A stretch of DNA of 64,000 nt from Hyphomicrobiales bacterium (lineage in GTDB: Bacteria; Pseudomonadota; Alphaproteobacteria; Rhizobiales; Rhizobiaceae): contig UCEY01000004.1 of the NCBI GenBank assembly GCA_900471605.1, positions 80,436-144,435 of the forward strand, read 5' to 3'. The first letter of the stretch is position 1; the number at the start of each line of letters is the position of its first letter. Below, one piece after another: positions 25,213 to 34,228 of this stretch. The notes beneath the pieces were generated by a model, which did not search any database, had not been told where the DNA came from, and saw only the letters and a list, made by a program, of their open reading frames with translations. The translations under genes were made by a program, and so were the position numbers.

Positions 25213-26361
25213 ATGACTATGCCGCTGCTCCAATTTGTCAACCGGGTATGGTTCGAGGCAGGCGCGATCAAAAGGATCGGCGCGGAGTTGAACCGGCTCG
25301 GCGTCAAGCGCCCGCTGATCTGCACGGACAAGGGCATCGCCGCCGTCGGCATCCTCGATCAGGTGAAAGCCCACTGGCCCGAGGGCCTGCCGTGGACGGT
25401 CTATGACGGCACGCCGCCGAACCCGACGGAGACCGCCGTCAAGGCCGCGCTCGACGTCTATCGCGGCGAAGACTGCGACGGCATCGTCGCTATCGGCGGC
25501 GGCTCGCCGATCGATCTCGGCAAGGCCGTCAACCTGCTTGCGAGCCATGCCGAGCCGCTCGCCCAGTACGAGACGGCGCGCAAGGGCCAGGGCAAGATCG
25601 GCAAGGTCGGTCCGCTGATCGCCGTACCGACGACGGCCGGCACCGGCACCGAAGTCAGCGTCGGCACAATCATCGTCACGGCCGACGGCCGCAAATCGAC
25701 CATCGCCAGCCCCTATCTCATACCGGATGCCGCCATCTGCGATCCGGAACTGACCCTCAAGCTGCCCGCCTCGCTCACTGCCGCGACGGGCATGGACGCC
25801 GTCACCCATTGCATCGAGGCCTATCTCTCGCCGCTCTACAATCCGATCGCCGACGCCATCGGGCTCGACGGGCTGAAGCGGGCGATCGGCGACGGAGCGC
25901 TGGAGCGGGCTGTCGCCGATGGCAGCGATATCAAAGCCCGCAGCGACATGATGATGGCGGCGGTCGAAGGCGCCCTCGCCTTCACCAAGGGCCTCGGCGC
26001 CGTCCACTCCATGAGCCACGCCGCCGGCCGCATCGAGCGGCTGAAGCTGCACCACGGCACGCTGAACGCCGTGCTCCTGCCGCCGGTCCTGCGCTTCAAC
26101 GCTCCGCATGTGGGCGGCAAACTCGATGCGGTCGCCGCGGCGATGGGCCTGAAGTCAGGCGGAGAGGTATCCGGCGCCATCGTCGCGCTCAACAAGCGCC
26201 TTGGTATCCCCGCCTCGCTAGGCGCCATGGGCGTGACGGCGGACGCGGTGGACGAGATGGTCGGCTATGCCGTCGATGATGTCTCGACCCTGACCAACCC
26301 GGTGCGGCCGTCGGCGGACGACTACCGGTCGCTTTTCGTGTCGTCCCTGTCAGCATCCTGA
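25213..26361 (+). CDS. Iron-containing alcohol dehydrogenase
   Basis: A 382-residue group III (iron-type) alcohol dehydrogenase. GGGSPID is at 95-101 (nucleotide binding) and TTAGTGTE at 140-147. The metal ligands appear to be D195 and H199 (GMDAVTHCIEAY), H265 (AVHSMSHAAG) and H280 (KLHHGTLN), all present. It interconverts alcohols and aldehydes or ketones, and could process the aldehyde or ketone released by the divergent aldolase-like pair. First gene of a three-gene plus operon; the start is ATG with gcgaggatgact around it, and a second in-frame ATG lies two codons downstream. Confidence 0.93.
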   Translation: MTMPLLQFVNRVWFEAGAIKRIGAELNRLGVKRPLICTDKGIAAVGILDQVKAHWPEGLPWTVYDGTPPNPTETAVKAALDVYRGEDCDGIVAIGGGSPIDLGKAVNLLASHAEPLAQYETARKGQGKIGKVGPLIAVPTTAGTGTEVSVGTIIVTADGRKSTIASPYLIPDAAICDPELTLKLPASLTAATGMDAVTHCIEAYLSPLYNPIADAIGLDGLKRAIGDGALERAVADGSDIKARSDMMMAAVEGALAFTKGLGAVHSMSHAAGRIERLKLHHGTLNAVLLPPVLRFNAPHVGGKLDAVAAAMGLKSGGEVSGAIVALNKRLGIPASLGAMGVTADAVDEMVGYAVDDVSTLTNPVRPSADDYRSLFVSSLSAS

Positions 26362-26408
26362 TCTCTCGATTCTGGATGTCGGGCCGGGCGGGAGGAGGCT
26401 CGGAACGA

Positions 26409-26807
26409 ATGTCGGCCATTTACGGGGATATTTCGGGCGCATGGCGTCTGGTCTGGACCAGATCCATTGGCGCCGACGGTCTGACGGGAAAGCCGCCCTT
26501 CGGCCCGCGGCCGCTGGGTCAGTTGCTCCTCACGCAGGACGGCCATGTGCTTGCGACGATCTGTGACGGCCGGCCTGGCGCCGCACCCGGCCGGGCGCGA
26601 AGCTTCTCTTCCTACTGCGGGACGTTTCGTATCGAGGACAATCGCCTCGTGACGATGGTCGACTCGGCATCGAATCCGGCGTTCGTGGGCAGCGAGCAGG
26701 TCCGCGAGATCGGGTTCGAGGGAGAGATGCTCGTCCTGACCCCGCCACCGTCCGACAACGGCGGCATCCGGCTGGAGTTCGGCTGGACGCGAACCAGCGA
26801 CAGCTGA
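26409..26807 (+). CDS. Lipocalin-like domain protein
   Basis: A 132-residue protein resembling the bacterial lipocalin-like family (Pfam Lipocalin_5): ISGAWRLVW near the N terminus, FSSYCGTFRIEDNRLVTMVD in the middle, and alternating hydrophobic strands to the end. There is no signal peptide, so it is probably cytoplasmic, and no catalytic motif is visible. The ATG at 26409 is preceded by ggaggaggct; a longer frame from 26376 is less likely. It sits 47 bp after the alcohol dehydrogenase and 64 bp before a crotonase. A role in binding a hydrophobic intermediate is a guess. Confidence 0.72.
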   Translation: MSAIYGDISGAWRLVWTRSIGADGLTGKPPFGPRPLGQLLLTQDGHVLATICDGRPGAAPGRARSFSSYCGTFRIEDNRLVTMVDSASNPAFVGSEQVREIGFEGEMLVLTPPPSDNGGIRLEFGWTRTSDS

Positions 26808-26871
26808 GCGAGCAGCGCCGTCTCGACACGACCATTCGATATGGAGCCATGTTCAAGCAAAAGGAGCGGAC

Positions 26872-27672
26872 GTGACCAATCTATACGACCTGCCACCGGA
26901 AATAAGCGTTGCCGCGGAAGGGGGGCTGCGCATTATCACACTCAATCGCCCCAACGACATGAACGCCTCGACCAGCGAAATGCTGTTTTCGTTCCCGAAG
27001 CTGTTCCGGGCGCTTGCCGAGGACCCTGAAGCGCGTGTCGCCATCCTGACCGGGGCCGGCCGGGCCTTCAGCGCCGGCGGTGACATGACCCATTTCGTCA
27101 AGACGCTGGAGGACGAGGATTTCGCCGCCGCCGTGCAGGAAAACGCCCGTCGCACCATCCACGGCTTCATCGACGTGCCGATCCCGATCATCGCCGCCGT
27201 CAACGGCCCTGCCGTGGGATGGGGCGCAACGCTGGCGACACTCTGCGACATCGTGCTGATGTCGGAAAAGTCCTTCATGGCTGAGCCGCACATCAATATC
27301 GGCCTCGTGGTCGGCGATGGCATCTCCGTCTCCTGGCCGCACTACACCAGCCTGCTGAGGGCGAAGGAACTGATCTTTACAGGTGACCGGATCACACCGC
27401 AGCAGGCCGTGGAATACGGGCTTGCCAACCGCGTCGTTGCGCCCGAAGCGCTGATGGACGAGGCGAGGGCGCTGGCCGCCAAGATGATCACGCAGCCGGC
27501 GGGGGCGCTGCGCGAAACCAAGAAGCTGATGAACCTCTATCTTCATCGCACTGCGTCCGAAATGCTGGATACGACGCTCGCCCGACAGATGGCCATGACC
27601 CGCAGCAGCGAGCACCACCGCATCGCGTCCGAATTCATCGAGAAACAGAAGCGCAACCAGCCGAAGGGCTGA
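26872..27672 (+). CDS. Enoyl-CoA hydratase/isomerase family protein (GD..WP subfamily)
   Basis: A 266-residue crotonase-fold protein with the oxyanion loop FSAGGDMTHF but no hydratase glutamates: GWGATLATLCD and AEPHINIGLVVGDGISVSWP. The GDG/WP signature (residues 148-156) groups it with the products at 8186 and 43669. The start is GTG with aaaaggagcggac upstream. Last gene of the alcohol dehydrogenase operon, ending before a bidirectional terminator. The reaction is unknown; loss of both glutamates argues against simple hydration. Confidence 0.87.
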   Translation: MTNLYDLPPEISVAAEGGLRIITLNRPNDMNASTSEMLFSFPKLFRALAEDPEARVAILTGAGRAFSAGGDMTHFVKTLEDEDFAAAVQENARRTIHGFIDVPIPIIAAVNGPAVGWGATLATLCDIVLMSEKSFMAEPHINIGLVVGDGISVSWPHYTSLLRAKELIFTGDRITPQQAVEYGLANRVVAPEALMDEARALAAKMITQPAGALRETKKLMNLYLHRTASEMLDTTLARQMAMTRSSEHHRIASEFIEKQKRNQPKG

Positions 27673-27720
27673 AACCACGAGGCACGACGTGCCGCCTCTT
27701 TCCCTTGACGATCTGTTCGG

Positions 27721-27754
27721 AAAGAGGCGCGGCGCTTCCAGCCGCGCCTCTTTT
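27721..27754. terminator. Bidirectional terminator
   Basis: A perfect 13-bp stem (aaagaggcgcggc / gccgcgcctcttt) with a 7-base loop lies between the convergent crotonase and acyl-CoA synthetase genes, ending in TTTT and touching the synthetase stop codon. Confidence 0.88.
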
Positions 27755-29877
27755 CAGTTCGCCTTGCGCGGCACGATCACCGCATCCAGCGCCACCGCAC
27801 CGCCCTTGCCGAGCAGGATGCGCAGCGGGTTGAGGTCGAGGCTCTCGATCGTGTCCGCATTTTTCGCGGCGAAGCGCGAGAGGTCGGACAGCACCTTCGC
27901 CAGCGCCTCGATGTCGGAGCGGCCTGCCCCACGTACGCCTTCCAGCATCGGATAGCCCTTGATCCTTCGGATCATCGCCATCGCGTCCTTCTCGTCAAAG
28001 GGGGCGATCGAGAAGGTCACGTCCTTCAGTACCTCGACGAGCACGCCGCCAAGGCCGAACATGACGACCGGACCGAAGACCGGATCTCGCATGACGCCGA
28101 CGATAGTCTCGATGCCGTGCGGTGCCATCGGCGCGACCAGCACGCCGTCGAGCACGGCGTCCGGCACATGGGCTTTCGCATTCGCGATGATCGTGTCGAA
28201 GGCGGCGCCCGCCGCATCCGCGTCCTTGATGTTCAGCATGACGCCGCCGATGTCGGACTTATGCTGGATGTCGCCGGAAACGATCTTCATGGCGACCGGG
28301 AATCCGACCTCGGTGGCTGCCGCGACGGTAGCCTCGCGGGTCGCTGCCAGCCGCTCGGGCAGGAAGGGTACGCCGGCCTTCGACAGCACCGCCTTCGCCT
28401 CGTGCTCCGAAAGCGCTCGCGCTTGCGTCTCGAAACGCGGCGCGTCTCCGGTGTCGACCGTTCCGGATTCCGCCTCGAAGGCCTTGCCGAAATGGCTCAT
28501 GGCGCCGACGATCTGCACGGCGCGGTCGGCATCCTGATAGACGAGGAAGCCTGCGTCCCTATAGGCGTCCATCGCCTCCTTGGGCGCCGCCATGCACAGA
28601 ACCGCCAGCCGGTTGCCGCCGGCTGCCGCGACACCGGCGAGGATCGCGTCGCGCAGCTTGGTGCCGTAGGCCTGGGCGGCCGGTACGGTGGTCAGGAAGC
28701 TGACGAGCGAATCGTAGCCGCCGTCCTTCAGCACGATCTCGAGGTTCTTCGAAACCAGCGACATGTCGTTCATCACCTGCGCGGTGGTGTCGATCGGGTT
28801 GGCGACCGCCGCGTAGGGCAGCAGCGCCCTCAGCTTCTCCTGTGCCGGTTTCGGCATCGGCGCGACGTTGAGCCCGTAGCTTTCCGCCGCATCACACATC
28901 TGCACGCCGACGCCGCCCGAAAGCGTGACGATCCCCAGCCGGTTGCCGGAAGGGAATTTTCCGGCGAGGCAGGCTTCGGCGATGTCCAGCTGCTCTTCCG
29001 TCGTACGGGCGCGCAAAGCGCCGTATTCACGGAACACCGCATCATAGACGGCATCCGTGCCGGCAAGCGAAGCAGTGTGTGACGACGCGGCGATCGCACC
29101 TGCTTCGGATCGGCCGACCTTCATGACAACGACCGGTTTCTTCGCCGCCCGCGCCATGGCGAGCGCATTGAGGAAAGCCGGCCCGTTGCGCACGCCTTCC
29201 AGATAGACGGCGATGACCTTGACGTCGTCGCGCAGTGCCAACCAGCCGATCGCTTCGGCGGCATCGACATCGACCTCGTTGCCCGTGGTGATCCAGTAGT
29301 TGACGCCGAGCCCGCGTTCGCGCGCCAGATAGGCGATGTAGCCGCCATAGGCGCCGCTCTGCGACACGACGGCGACGCCGCCCGGCTTCGGCACGCCGCC
29401 GTCGAGCGACTGGGTGAAGGTGCCATAGAAGCGGCTGCCCGCCGAGAACAGGCCTACGCAGTTCGGTCCGATCAGCCGGACGCCGCCTTCGCGGCCGAGC
29501 CGCAGCAGTTCCTGCTGCATGGCGACGCCCTCGCCGCCCGCTTCCGCAAAGCCCGACGACATGATGATGGCGGAGGCGACGCCTTTCCTGCCGGCATCGG
29601 CGATGGCAGGCAATACATGCTGCGCAGGGATGGCGACGATGGCAACATCCGGCACTTCCGGCAGGTCGAGCAGAGAGGCATAGGCTTTCAGCCCCTGCAC
29701 GGTTTCGCGATTGGGATTGATCGGATAGATCGCGCCGCCGAAACCGTGCTTTTTGAGATAGGCGAGCGGCCGGCCGGAAATGCGGACCGGGTCGTCGGAG
29801 GCGCCGACGACGGCGACGGAGCGCGGATTGATGAGATTGTCGAGCCGGCTGTCCGGACGGTGATCAAGGTGCTGCAT
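27754..29877 (-). CDS. Acyl-CoA synthetase (ADP-forming type)
   Basis: A 707-residue fused ADP-forming acyl-CoA synthetase. The N-terminal CoA-binding domain (about 15-135, NPRSVAVVGASDDP) is followed by the succinyl-CoA-ligase-like domains with the phosphorylated histidine in AASSHTASLAG (H267), and the C-terminal ATP-grasp domain (about 480-700, with PVAMKIVSGDIQHKSDIGGV) closes the protein. It links acyl-CoA formation or cleavage to ATP reversibly. The ATG at 29877 was chosen; the frame continues to 29967, but that stretch looks non-coding. Divergent from the aldehyde dehydrogenase gene, so an acid made there could be activated here. Confidence 0.9.
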   Translation of the reverse strand: MQHLDHRPDSRLDNLINPRSVAVVGASDDPVRISGRPLAYLKKHGFGGAIYPINPNRETVQGLKAYASLLDLPEVPDVAIVAIPAQHVLPAIADAGRKGVASAIIMSSGFAEAGGEGVAMQQELLRLGREGGVRLIGPNCVGLFSAGSRFYGTFTQSLDGGVPKPGGVAVVSQSGAYGGYIAYLARERGLGVNYWITTGNEVDVDAAEAIGWLALRDDVKVIAVYLEGVRNGPAFLNALAMARAAKKPVVVMKVGRSEAGAIAASSHTASLAGTDAVYDAVFREYGALRARTTEEQLDIAEACLAGKFPSGNRLGIVTLSGGVGVQMCDAAESYGLNVAPMPKPAQEKLRALLPYAAVANPIDTTAQVMNDMSLVSKNLEIVLKDGGYDSLVSFLTTVPAAQAYGTKLRDAILAGVAAAGGNRLAVLCMAAPKEAMDAYRDAGFLVYQDADRAVQIVGAMSHFGKAFEAESGTVDTGDAPRFETQARALSEHEAKAVLSKAGVPFLPERLAATREATVAAATEVGFPVAMKIVSGDIQHKSDIGGVMLNIKDADAAGAAFDTIIANAKAHVPDAVLDGVLVAPMAPHGIETIVGVMRDPVFGPVVMFGLGGVLVEVLKDVTFSIAPFDEKDAMAMIRRIKGYPMLEGVRGAGRSDIEALAKVLSDLSRFAAKNADTIESLDLNPLRILLGKGGAVALDAVIVPRKAN

Positions 29878-29964
29878 GAGAATTCCCGAAGTGTCGTTCG
29901 GGCGATCTGTCGCCAAGAGCGCGGCGCAAGTCATCCGCTTTCCTCTTCGCAGGCGCACAAAGTT

Positions 29965-29972
29965 CATATGTG
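29965..29972. promoter_or_regulatory. Operator-like CATATGTG element
   Basis: CATATGTG, embedded in agttCATATGTGctcaac, lies in the 175 bp between the divergent acyl-CoA synthetase and aldehyde dehydrogenase genes. It matches eight bases of the perfect palindrome at 34199. Confidence 0.35.
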
Positions 29973-30052
29973 CTCAACGCCGGCCGCCCACACCGGCAGT
30001 GCAAAGGATCGGCTATGAAGCGGCGAATGCAGACAAGCCGGAGACACGTAGC

Positions 30053-31471
30053 ATGAGCATCTGGAGCGACAAGGGTCATTTCATCAAGGGCGCCTGGACG
30101 GGCGCCGTCGGCGGTACCACGGTCGAGAACCCGGCGAACCGCGCCTCGATCGCCACTATCTCCGTCGGTACGACCGCCGACGTCGAAGCAGCCGTGGCCG
30201 CCGCCAAGGCTGCATGGCCCGCATGGATGGCAACTCCGGCCATCGAACGCGCTGCCGTCGTCTCCCGCGTCGGAGAGCTGATCGAAGCCCGGATGGACGA
30301 CCTCGCGAAAGCCATCACCCTTGAAGTCGGCATGCCGCTGAAGCTCGCCAAGATGATCCAGGTGGGCCTGCCACTGCAAAGTTTCCAGAATACCGCGAAG
30401 ATCGCGCACGAGTTTCCCTTCGAGAAGCAGGTCGGTAACTCCACCGTCCTCCAGGAGGCGGTCGGGGTGGTCGCCGCCATCACGCCGTGGAACTATCCGC
30501 TGCACCAGATCGCCGCGAAAGTCGCGCCGGCGCTCGTCGCGGGCTGCACCGTCGTGCTGAAGCCGGCCGACCTGGCGCCGCTTAATGCCCTATTGCTTGC
30601 CGATATCTTCGAAGCCGCAGGCGCGCCGGCCGGCATCTTCAACGTCGTCACCGGTCCGGGCGCGAAGATAGGCCTGCATCTAGCCACCCATCCCGACGTA
30701 GACATGGTCTCCTTTACCGGCTCCACCCGCACCGGCGCGATGCTCGCCCGTGAGGCCGCCGGCCAGATCAAACGTGTCTCGCTGGAACTTGGCGGCAAGT
30801 CGGCCGCCGTTGTGCTCGATGACGCCGATCTCGCCAAGGCGGTCAAGGCCACCGTCAACGCCTGCTTCCTCAATTCCGGCCAGACCTGCTCGGCGCTGAC
30901 GCGACTTATCGTTCCCGAAGCCAAGAAGGCCGAAGCGATCGAGATCGCCCGGGAGGCGGCCCGCAGCTTCGTGCTCGGCGATCCGATGGATCCTGCGACC
31001 CGTCTCGGCCCGGTAATTTCCGAAAAGCAGCGCGACGGCATCCTGCAGCTCATCCGCACTGCGGCGGACGAAGGCGGCACACTGGTTGCCGGCGGCGCCG
31101 ATGCGCCCGAGGGCCTCGACCAGGGCTATTTCGTCAAACCGACCGTCTTCGCCGACGTCGGCCCCGACGCGACGCTGGCGCAAGAGGAGGTGTTCGGTCC
31201 GGTCCTTGCGATCCTGACCGCGAAGGACGATGACGACGCCGTCGCCATCGCCAACAATTCGCGCTACGGGCTTTCCGGCTCGGTCTGGGCCGGCAGCACC
31301 GAGCGGGCGACCGCTGCGGCCAGACGCATCCGCACCGGCCAGATCGAGATCAATGGCGGTCGCTTCAACCCGCTCGCCCCCTTCGGCGGCTTCAAGCAAT
31401 CCGGCTATGGCCGCGAGCTCGGCGATTACGGCATCGAGGAATTCGTCGAACCCAAGGCGCTGCAACTCTGA
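30053..31471 (+). CDS. Aldehyde dehydrogenase family protein
   Basis: A 472-residue NAD(P)-dependent aldehyde dehydrogenase. The catalytic E245 (LELGGKS) and C279 (NSGQTCS) are both present, the nucleotide-binding FTGSTRTG is at about 221-228, and PWNYPL near 145 is conserved. It oxidises an aldehyde to the acid. The ATG at 30053 was chosen; the frame is open further upstream to 29876, but that region runs through the promoter and the other gene. Single-gene unit, divergent from the ADP-forming synthetase and ending in a terminator. Confidence 0.94.
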   Translation: MSIWSDKGHFIKGAWTGAVGGTTVENPANRASIATISVGTTADVEAAVAAAKAAWPAWMATPAIERAAVVSRVGELIEARMDDLAKAITLEVGMPLKLAKMIQVGLPLQSFQNTAKIAHEFPFEKQVGNSTVLQEAVGVVAAITPWNYPLHQIAAKVAPALVAGCTVVLKPADLAPLNALLLADIFEAAGAPAGIFNVVTGPGAKIGLHLATHPDVDMVSFTGSTRTGAMLAREAAGQIKRVSLELGGKSAAVVLDDADLAKAVKATVNACFLNSGQTCSALTRLIVPEAKKAEAIEIAREAARSFVLGDPMDPATRLGPVISEKQRDGILQLIRTAADEGGTLVAGGADAPEGLDQGYFVKPTVFADVGPDATLAQEEVFGPVLAILTAKDDDDAVAIANNSRYGLSGSVWAGSTERATAAARRIRTGQIEINGGRFNPLAPFGGFKQSGYGRELGDYGIEEFVEPKALQL

Positions 31472-31489
31472 GTCGTATGCTTTTGCGAC

Positions 31490-31525
31490 AAAGGCCCTGC
31501 CGTTTCAGCGACGGCAGGGCCTTTT
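31490..31525. terminator. Bidirectional terminator
   Basis: A 14-bp stem (aaaggccctgccgt / acggcagggccttt) with a 7-base loop, followed by T, lies between the convergent aldehyde dehydrogenase and CoA ligase genes. Confidence 0.88.
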
Positions 31526-31545
31526 CTGTGTTCACCGGTTTTTCG

Positions 31546-33081
31546 TCAGCCTGCCAGTAGTTCGTCGAGCAACTGCCGCTTGAGGATCTTGCCGGTAGAG
31601 CCGAGCGGCAGCGCGGCGCGTATGAAGAGCCGCGACGGAATCTTGTAGGGTGCTACCTCGCTCCGCATGTGCCGGATCAATTCGTCTTCGGAAACGGTCA
31701 CGTCCTCGCGCGGTTGCACGAAAGCGACGACTTCCTCATCGCCGTCCGGCTGTTTGACGCCGAGCGCGGCGGACTGCAGCACGCCAGGGTGCCGGTTGAG
31801 AGCTGCCTCCACTTCCGCCGGATAGACGTTGAAACCCGAGCGGATGATCATTTCCTTCTTGCGGCCGACGATCCGGATCTCGCCATCCTCGGCGCTGGTC
31901 GCAAGATCCCCTGTCGCCATCCAGCCACCTTCGCGCAGGGCTTCGGCCGTTGCCTTCGGATTGCGATAGTAACCCTGCATGACCCCGAGTGCGCGTGCCC
32001 AAAGCTCGCCGATCTCAGCCGGCGCGGCATCCTTCCCGTCCTCGCGGACGATGCGGATTTCCGCGCCCGGCTCGGCATAGCCGATGCTGTCGTGAACATA
32101 GTCGCGATCCGGCCGGGTGCGGGCGATGGGGCAGCATTCCGTCATGCCGTAACCGTTGACGAGGCGGACGCGGAACAGCCGCTCGATCTCGGCCTTCAGC
32201 GTCGGGTCGAGCGGCGCCCCGCCCGAGGATATATATTCGAGCCGCGAACGGGACACGTCGATCCCGGCCGAACGGATATGGTCGAGGATACGGGCATAGA
32301 CCGTCGGAACGAAGGACAGATGCGTCAGCGATCCGTCGGCGATGCGGCGCACGACGTCCGGAACATCGACACGGCCCGTGAACGACAGGCTCGCCCCGCC
32401 GGTCAGCACCGACATCAGCGTGCAGATGCCCATGACATGCGACAGCGGCGCGCCGCCGTCGTAGCGCCCTCCGGGGCGCACCTTGCGCACGTCGGCAAGA
32501 GCTGCGCCGATGCTGATCAGCGCCGCATGGCTCAGCATCACCGCCTTGGGAAGGCCGGTGGTGCCGGACGTGAAAAGCACCAGCGCCGTCTGCCGCTCCG
32601 CATCCGCGAGGACCGGCTCAGGCTCAGGTCCGCTGATGGACGCTAAGGAAATTCCGCCGAGAACGTCGGTTTCGACCCGCACGGCACCGATGCGTTCCGC
32701 AAAGACGGCGGCTTCCCTCGATGGTGTCGGCGCGACGATGACGAGACGCGGTTCGACGACGACGCGCAGGGCCTCCATCTCGGCTGCCGCAACGCGTGCA
32801 TTGACGATACAGGGCCAGGCGTCCAATGCCTGCGCACCGAACATGACCAGCGGTGCAACGAGATCGTTTTCGGCGACGATAAGGACACGGTCACCCGCCT
32901 GTACGCCCTGCTCGGCAAGGAACCGTGCGGCCTGACCTATGCGCCCCTCTAGGTCCGCATAGGTCAGGCACTGCGAACCGTCGAGCAGCGCCGGCTCGTG
33001 CGGTGTCTTCTGCGCCCAGCGCCTGACGGAATCCGACGCGCGCGCGCCAGCGTCGATGGTGATATAGGGCATTGTGGTCAT
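31546..33081 (-). CDS. AMP-forming acyl-CoA ligase
   Basis: A 511-residue ANL-superfamily ligase. The P-loop-like motif LFTSGTTGLPKAVMLSH (about residues 160-176) is present, followed by GYGMTECCPIAR, then GRKKEMIIRSGFNVYPAEVE at the domain hinge and the catalytic Lys in LGSTGKILKRQLL near the C terminus. It activates a carboxylic acid with ATP and CoA. The ATG at 33081 was chosen (aaggag lies 11 bases upstream); ATG 33072 or 33102 are alternatives. It follows a Bug-type binding protein gene by 67 bp, suggesting that uptake and activation are coupled. Confidence 0.92.
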   Translation of the reverse strand: MTTMPYITIDAGARASDSVRRWAQKTPHEPALLDGSQCLTYADLEGRIGQAARFLAEQGVQAGDRVLIVAENDLVAPLVMFGAQALDAWPCIVNARVAAAEMEALRVVVEPRLVIVAPTPSREAAVFAERIGAVRVETDVLGGISLASISGPEPEPVLADAERQTALVLFTSGTTGLPKAVMLSHAALISIGAALADVRKVRPGGRYDGGAPLSHVMGICTLMSVLTGGASLSFTGRVDVPDVVRRIADGSLTHLSFVPTVYARILDHIRSAGIDVSRSRLEYISSGGAPLDPTLKAEIERLFRVRLVNGYGMTECCPIARTRPDRDYVHDSIGYAEPGAEIRIVREDGKDAAPAEIGELWARALGVMQGYYRNPKATAEALREGGWMATGDLATSAEDGEIRIVGRKKEMIIRSGFNVYPAEVEAALNRHPGVLQSAALGVKQPDGDEEVVAFVQPREDVTVSEDELIRHMRSEVAPYKIPSRLFIRAALPLGSTGKILKRQLLDELLAG

Positions 33082-33148
33082 CGCAGACGCCGCTCCTTCC
33101 ATGGGCCACGCGAAAACAAGCGCGGCCCGCAATTCCACCTATGATTGC

Positions 33149-34117
33149 TCACTCGACCTTCGCCCCGGAGGCTTTGACGATCGGCGCCCAGCGGGCTATC
33201 TCCGCTTTCACGAAAGCTTCGAAATCCCCCGGCGGCTGATAAATCACTTCGGCGCCGAGCTTGCCGTAGTAATCCTGTGCTTCGGGCGTCGCGAGGATTG
33301 TCTTGATCTCCCCGCTCAGCCGATCGACGATCGGCTGAGGAACGCCCTTGGGTCCGATCAGCGCATACCAACTCGTGACGTCGAAATCCGGATAACCGGC
33401 CTCGGCAACCGTCGGAACGTCGGGAAGCTGCTTCGAGCGGACCTTGGTCGAGACGGCGAGCGCCTTGACCGCGCCGGCCTTGATCTGGCCGAGCGCGCCC
33501 GGCAGGTTATCGACGGCCATGTCAAGCTCGCCGGACATGATGGCGTTCATCAGCGGCGCGCTGCCCTTGAAGGGAATGTGGTTGATCTGGACACCAGCAC
33601 TCTGCATCAGCAGCACGCCGATCATCTGCGTGGAGCTGCCGACACCGATCGAGCCCTGGCTTATCTTGCCGGGATTGTCCTTGGCGTCCTTCACGAGGTC
33701 GGCGATCGAGTTGTAGGGAGAGTCCTTTGGAACATAGATCACGTTCGGGAAGCCGGCGATGCGGGCAACGAAGGTGAAGTTCATCGGATCATAGTTCAGC
33801 TTTTCATAGAGCGTCGGGCCGATGCCGTGTGGCGCGACCGAGGTCATGCCGAAAGTATAACCGTCCGGCGCGGCTCGCGCCACGAGTTCGTTGGCGATGT
33901 TACCGCCCGCGCCCGGCTTGCTTTCGATCACGAATTGCTGCTTCAGTATCCTCGACAAGGGCTCGGAAAAGCCGCGCGCGATCATCTCGACCGGGCCGCC
34001 CGGCGCGCCGCCGCCGATGATGGTAACGGGCTTCGCAGGCCAGTCCGCTGCAACGGCCGGAGTTAAAGAGGCAGTGCAGAGTGTGGCTGCAACCAAAATC
34101 TTCGTCAGGAAACGCAT
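33149..34117 (-). CDS. Bug/TctC-type tripartite tricarboxylate transporter binding protein
   Basis: A 322-residue periplasmic binding protein of the Bug/TctC family. A signal peptide (MRFLTKILVAATLCTASLTP, cleavage after AVA near residue 23) is followed by the family start DWPAKPVTIIGGGAPGG and a C-terminal YYGKLGAEVIYQPPGDFEAF. It binds a carboxylic acid or similar ligand for a TTT transporter, but no TctA or TctB gene is present in the window. The ATG at 34117 has a strong site (ggaggagaac). Upstream lies a perfect CACATATGTG palindrome. Confidence 0.93.
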   Translation of the reverse strand: MRFLTKILVAATLCTASLTPAVAADWPAKPVTIIGGGAPGGPVEMIARGFSEPLSRILKQQFVIESKPGAGGNIANELVARAAPDGYTFGMTSVAPHGIGPTLYEKLNYDPMNFTFVARIAGFPNVIYVPKDSPYNSIADLVKDAKDNPGKISQGSIGVGSSTQMIGVLLMQSAGVQINHIPFKGSAPLMNAIMSGELDMAVDNLPGALGQIKAGAVKALAVSTKVRSKQLPDVPTVAEAGYPDFDVTSWYALIGPKGVPQPIVDRLSGEIKTILATPEAQDYYGKLGAEVIYQPPGDFEAFVKAEIARWAPIVKASGAKVE

Positions 34118-34198
34118 GTTCTCCTCCAATTTTCCTGCTGTCACTGTGCCGCACTGCGAGAGCCGGGCAAGCCCGAGCTGAACTACGACCGCAGTGAC

Positions 34199-34208
34199 CA
34201 CATATGTG
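34199..34208. promoter_or_regulatory. Perfect palindrome CACATATGTG
   Basis: A perfect 10-bp palindrome, 82 bases upstream of the Bug protein start, in the 111-bp gap after the epoxide hydrolase gene. It is the best-formed member of the CATATG group of intergenic elements and a candidate operator. Confidence 0.45.
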
Positions 34209-34228
34209 ATCTGTCGGTCGGATGTGGC

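Noticed and set aside
25020..25352. N-terminal extension of the DUF35 protein
   Set aside because: The extension covers the promoter region and the start of the divergent alcohol dehydrogenase.
29878..30052. Upstream extensions of the ADP-forming synthetase and of the aldehyde dehydrogenase
   Set aside because: Both would overlap each other across the divergent promoter region and show no family similarity.
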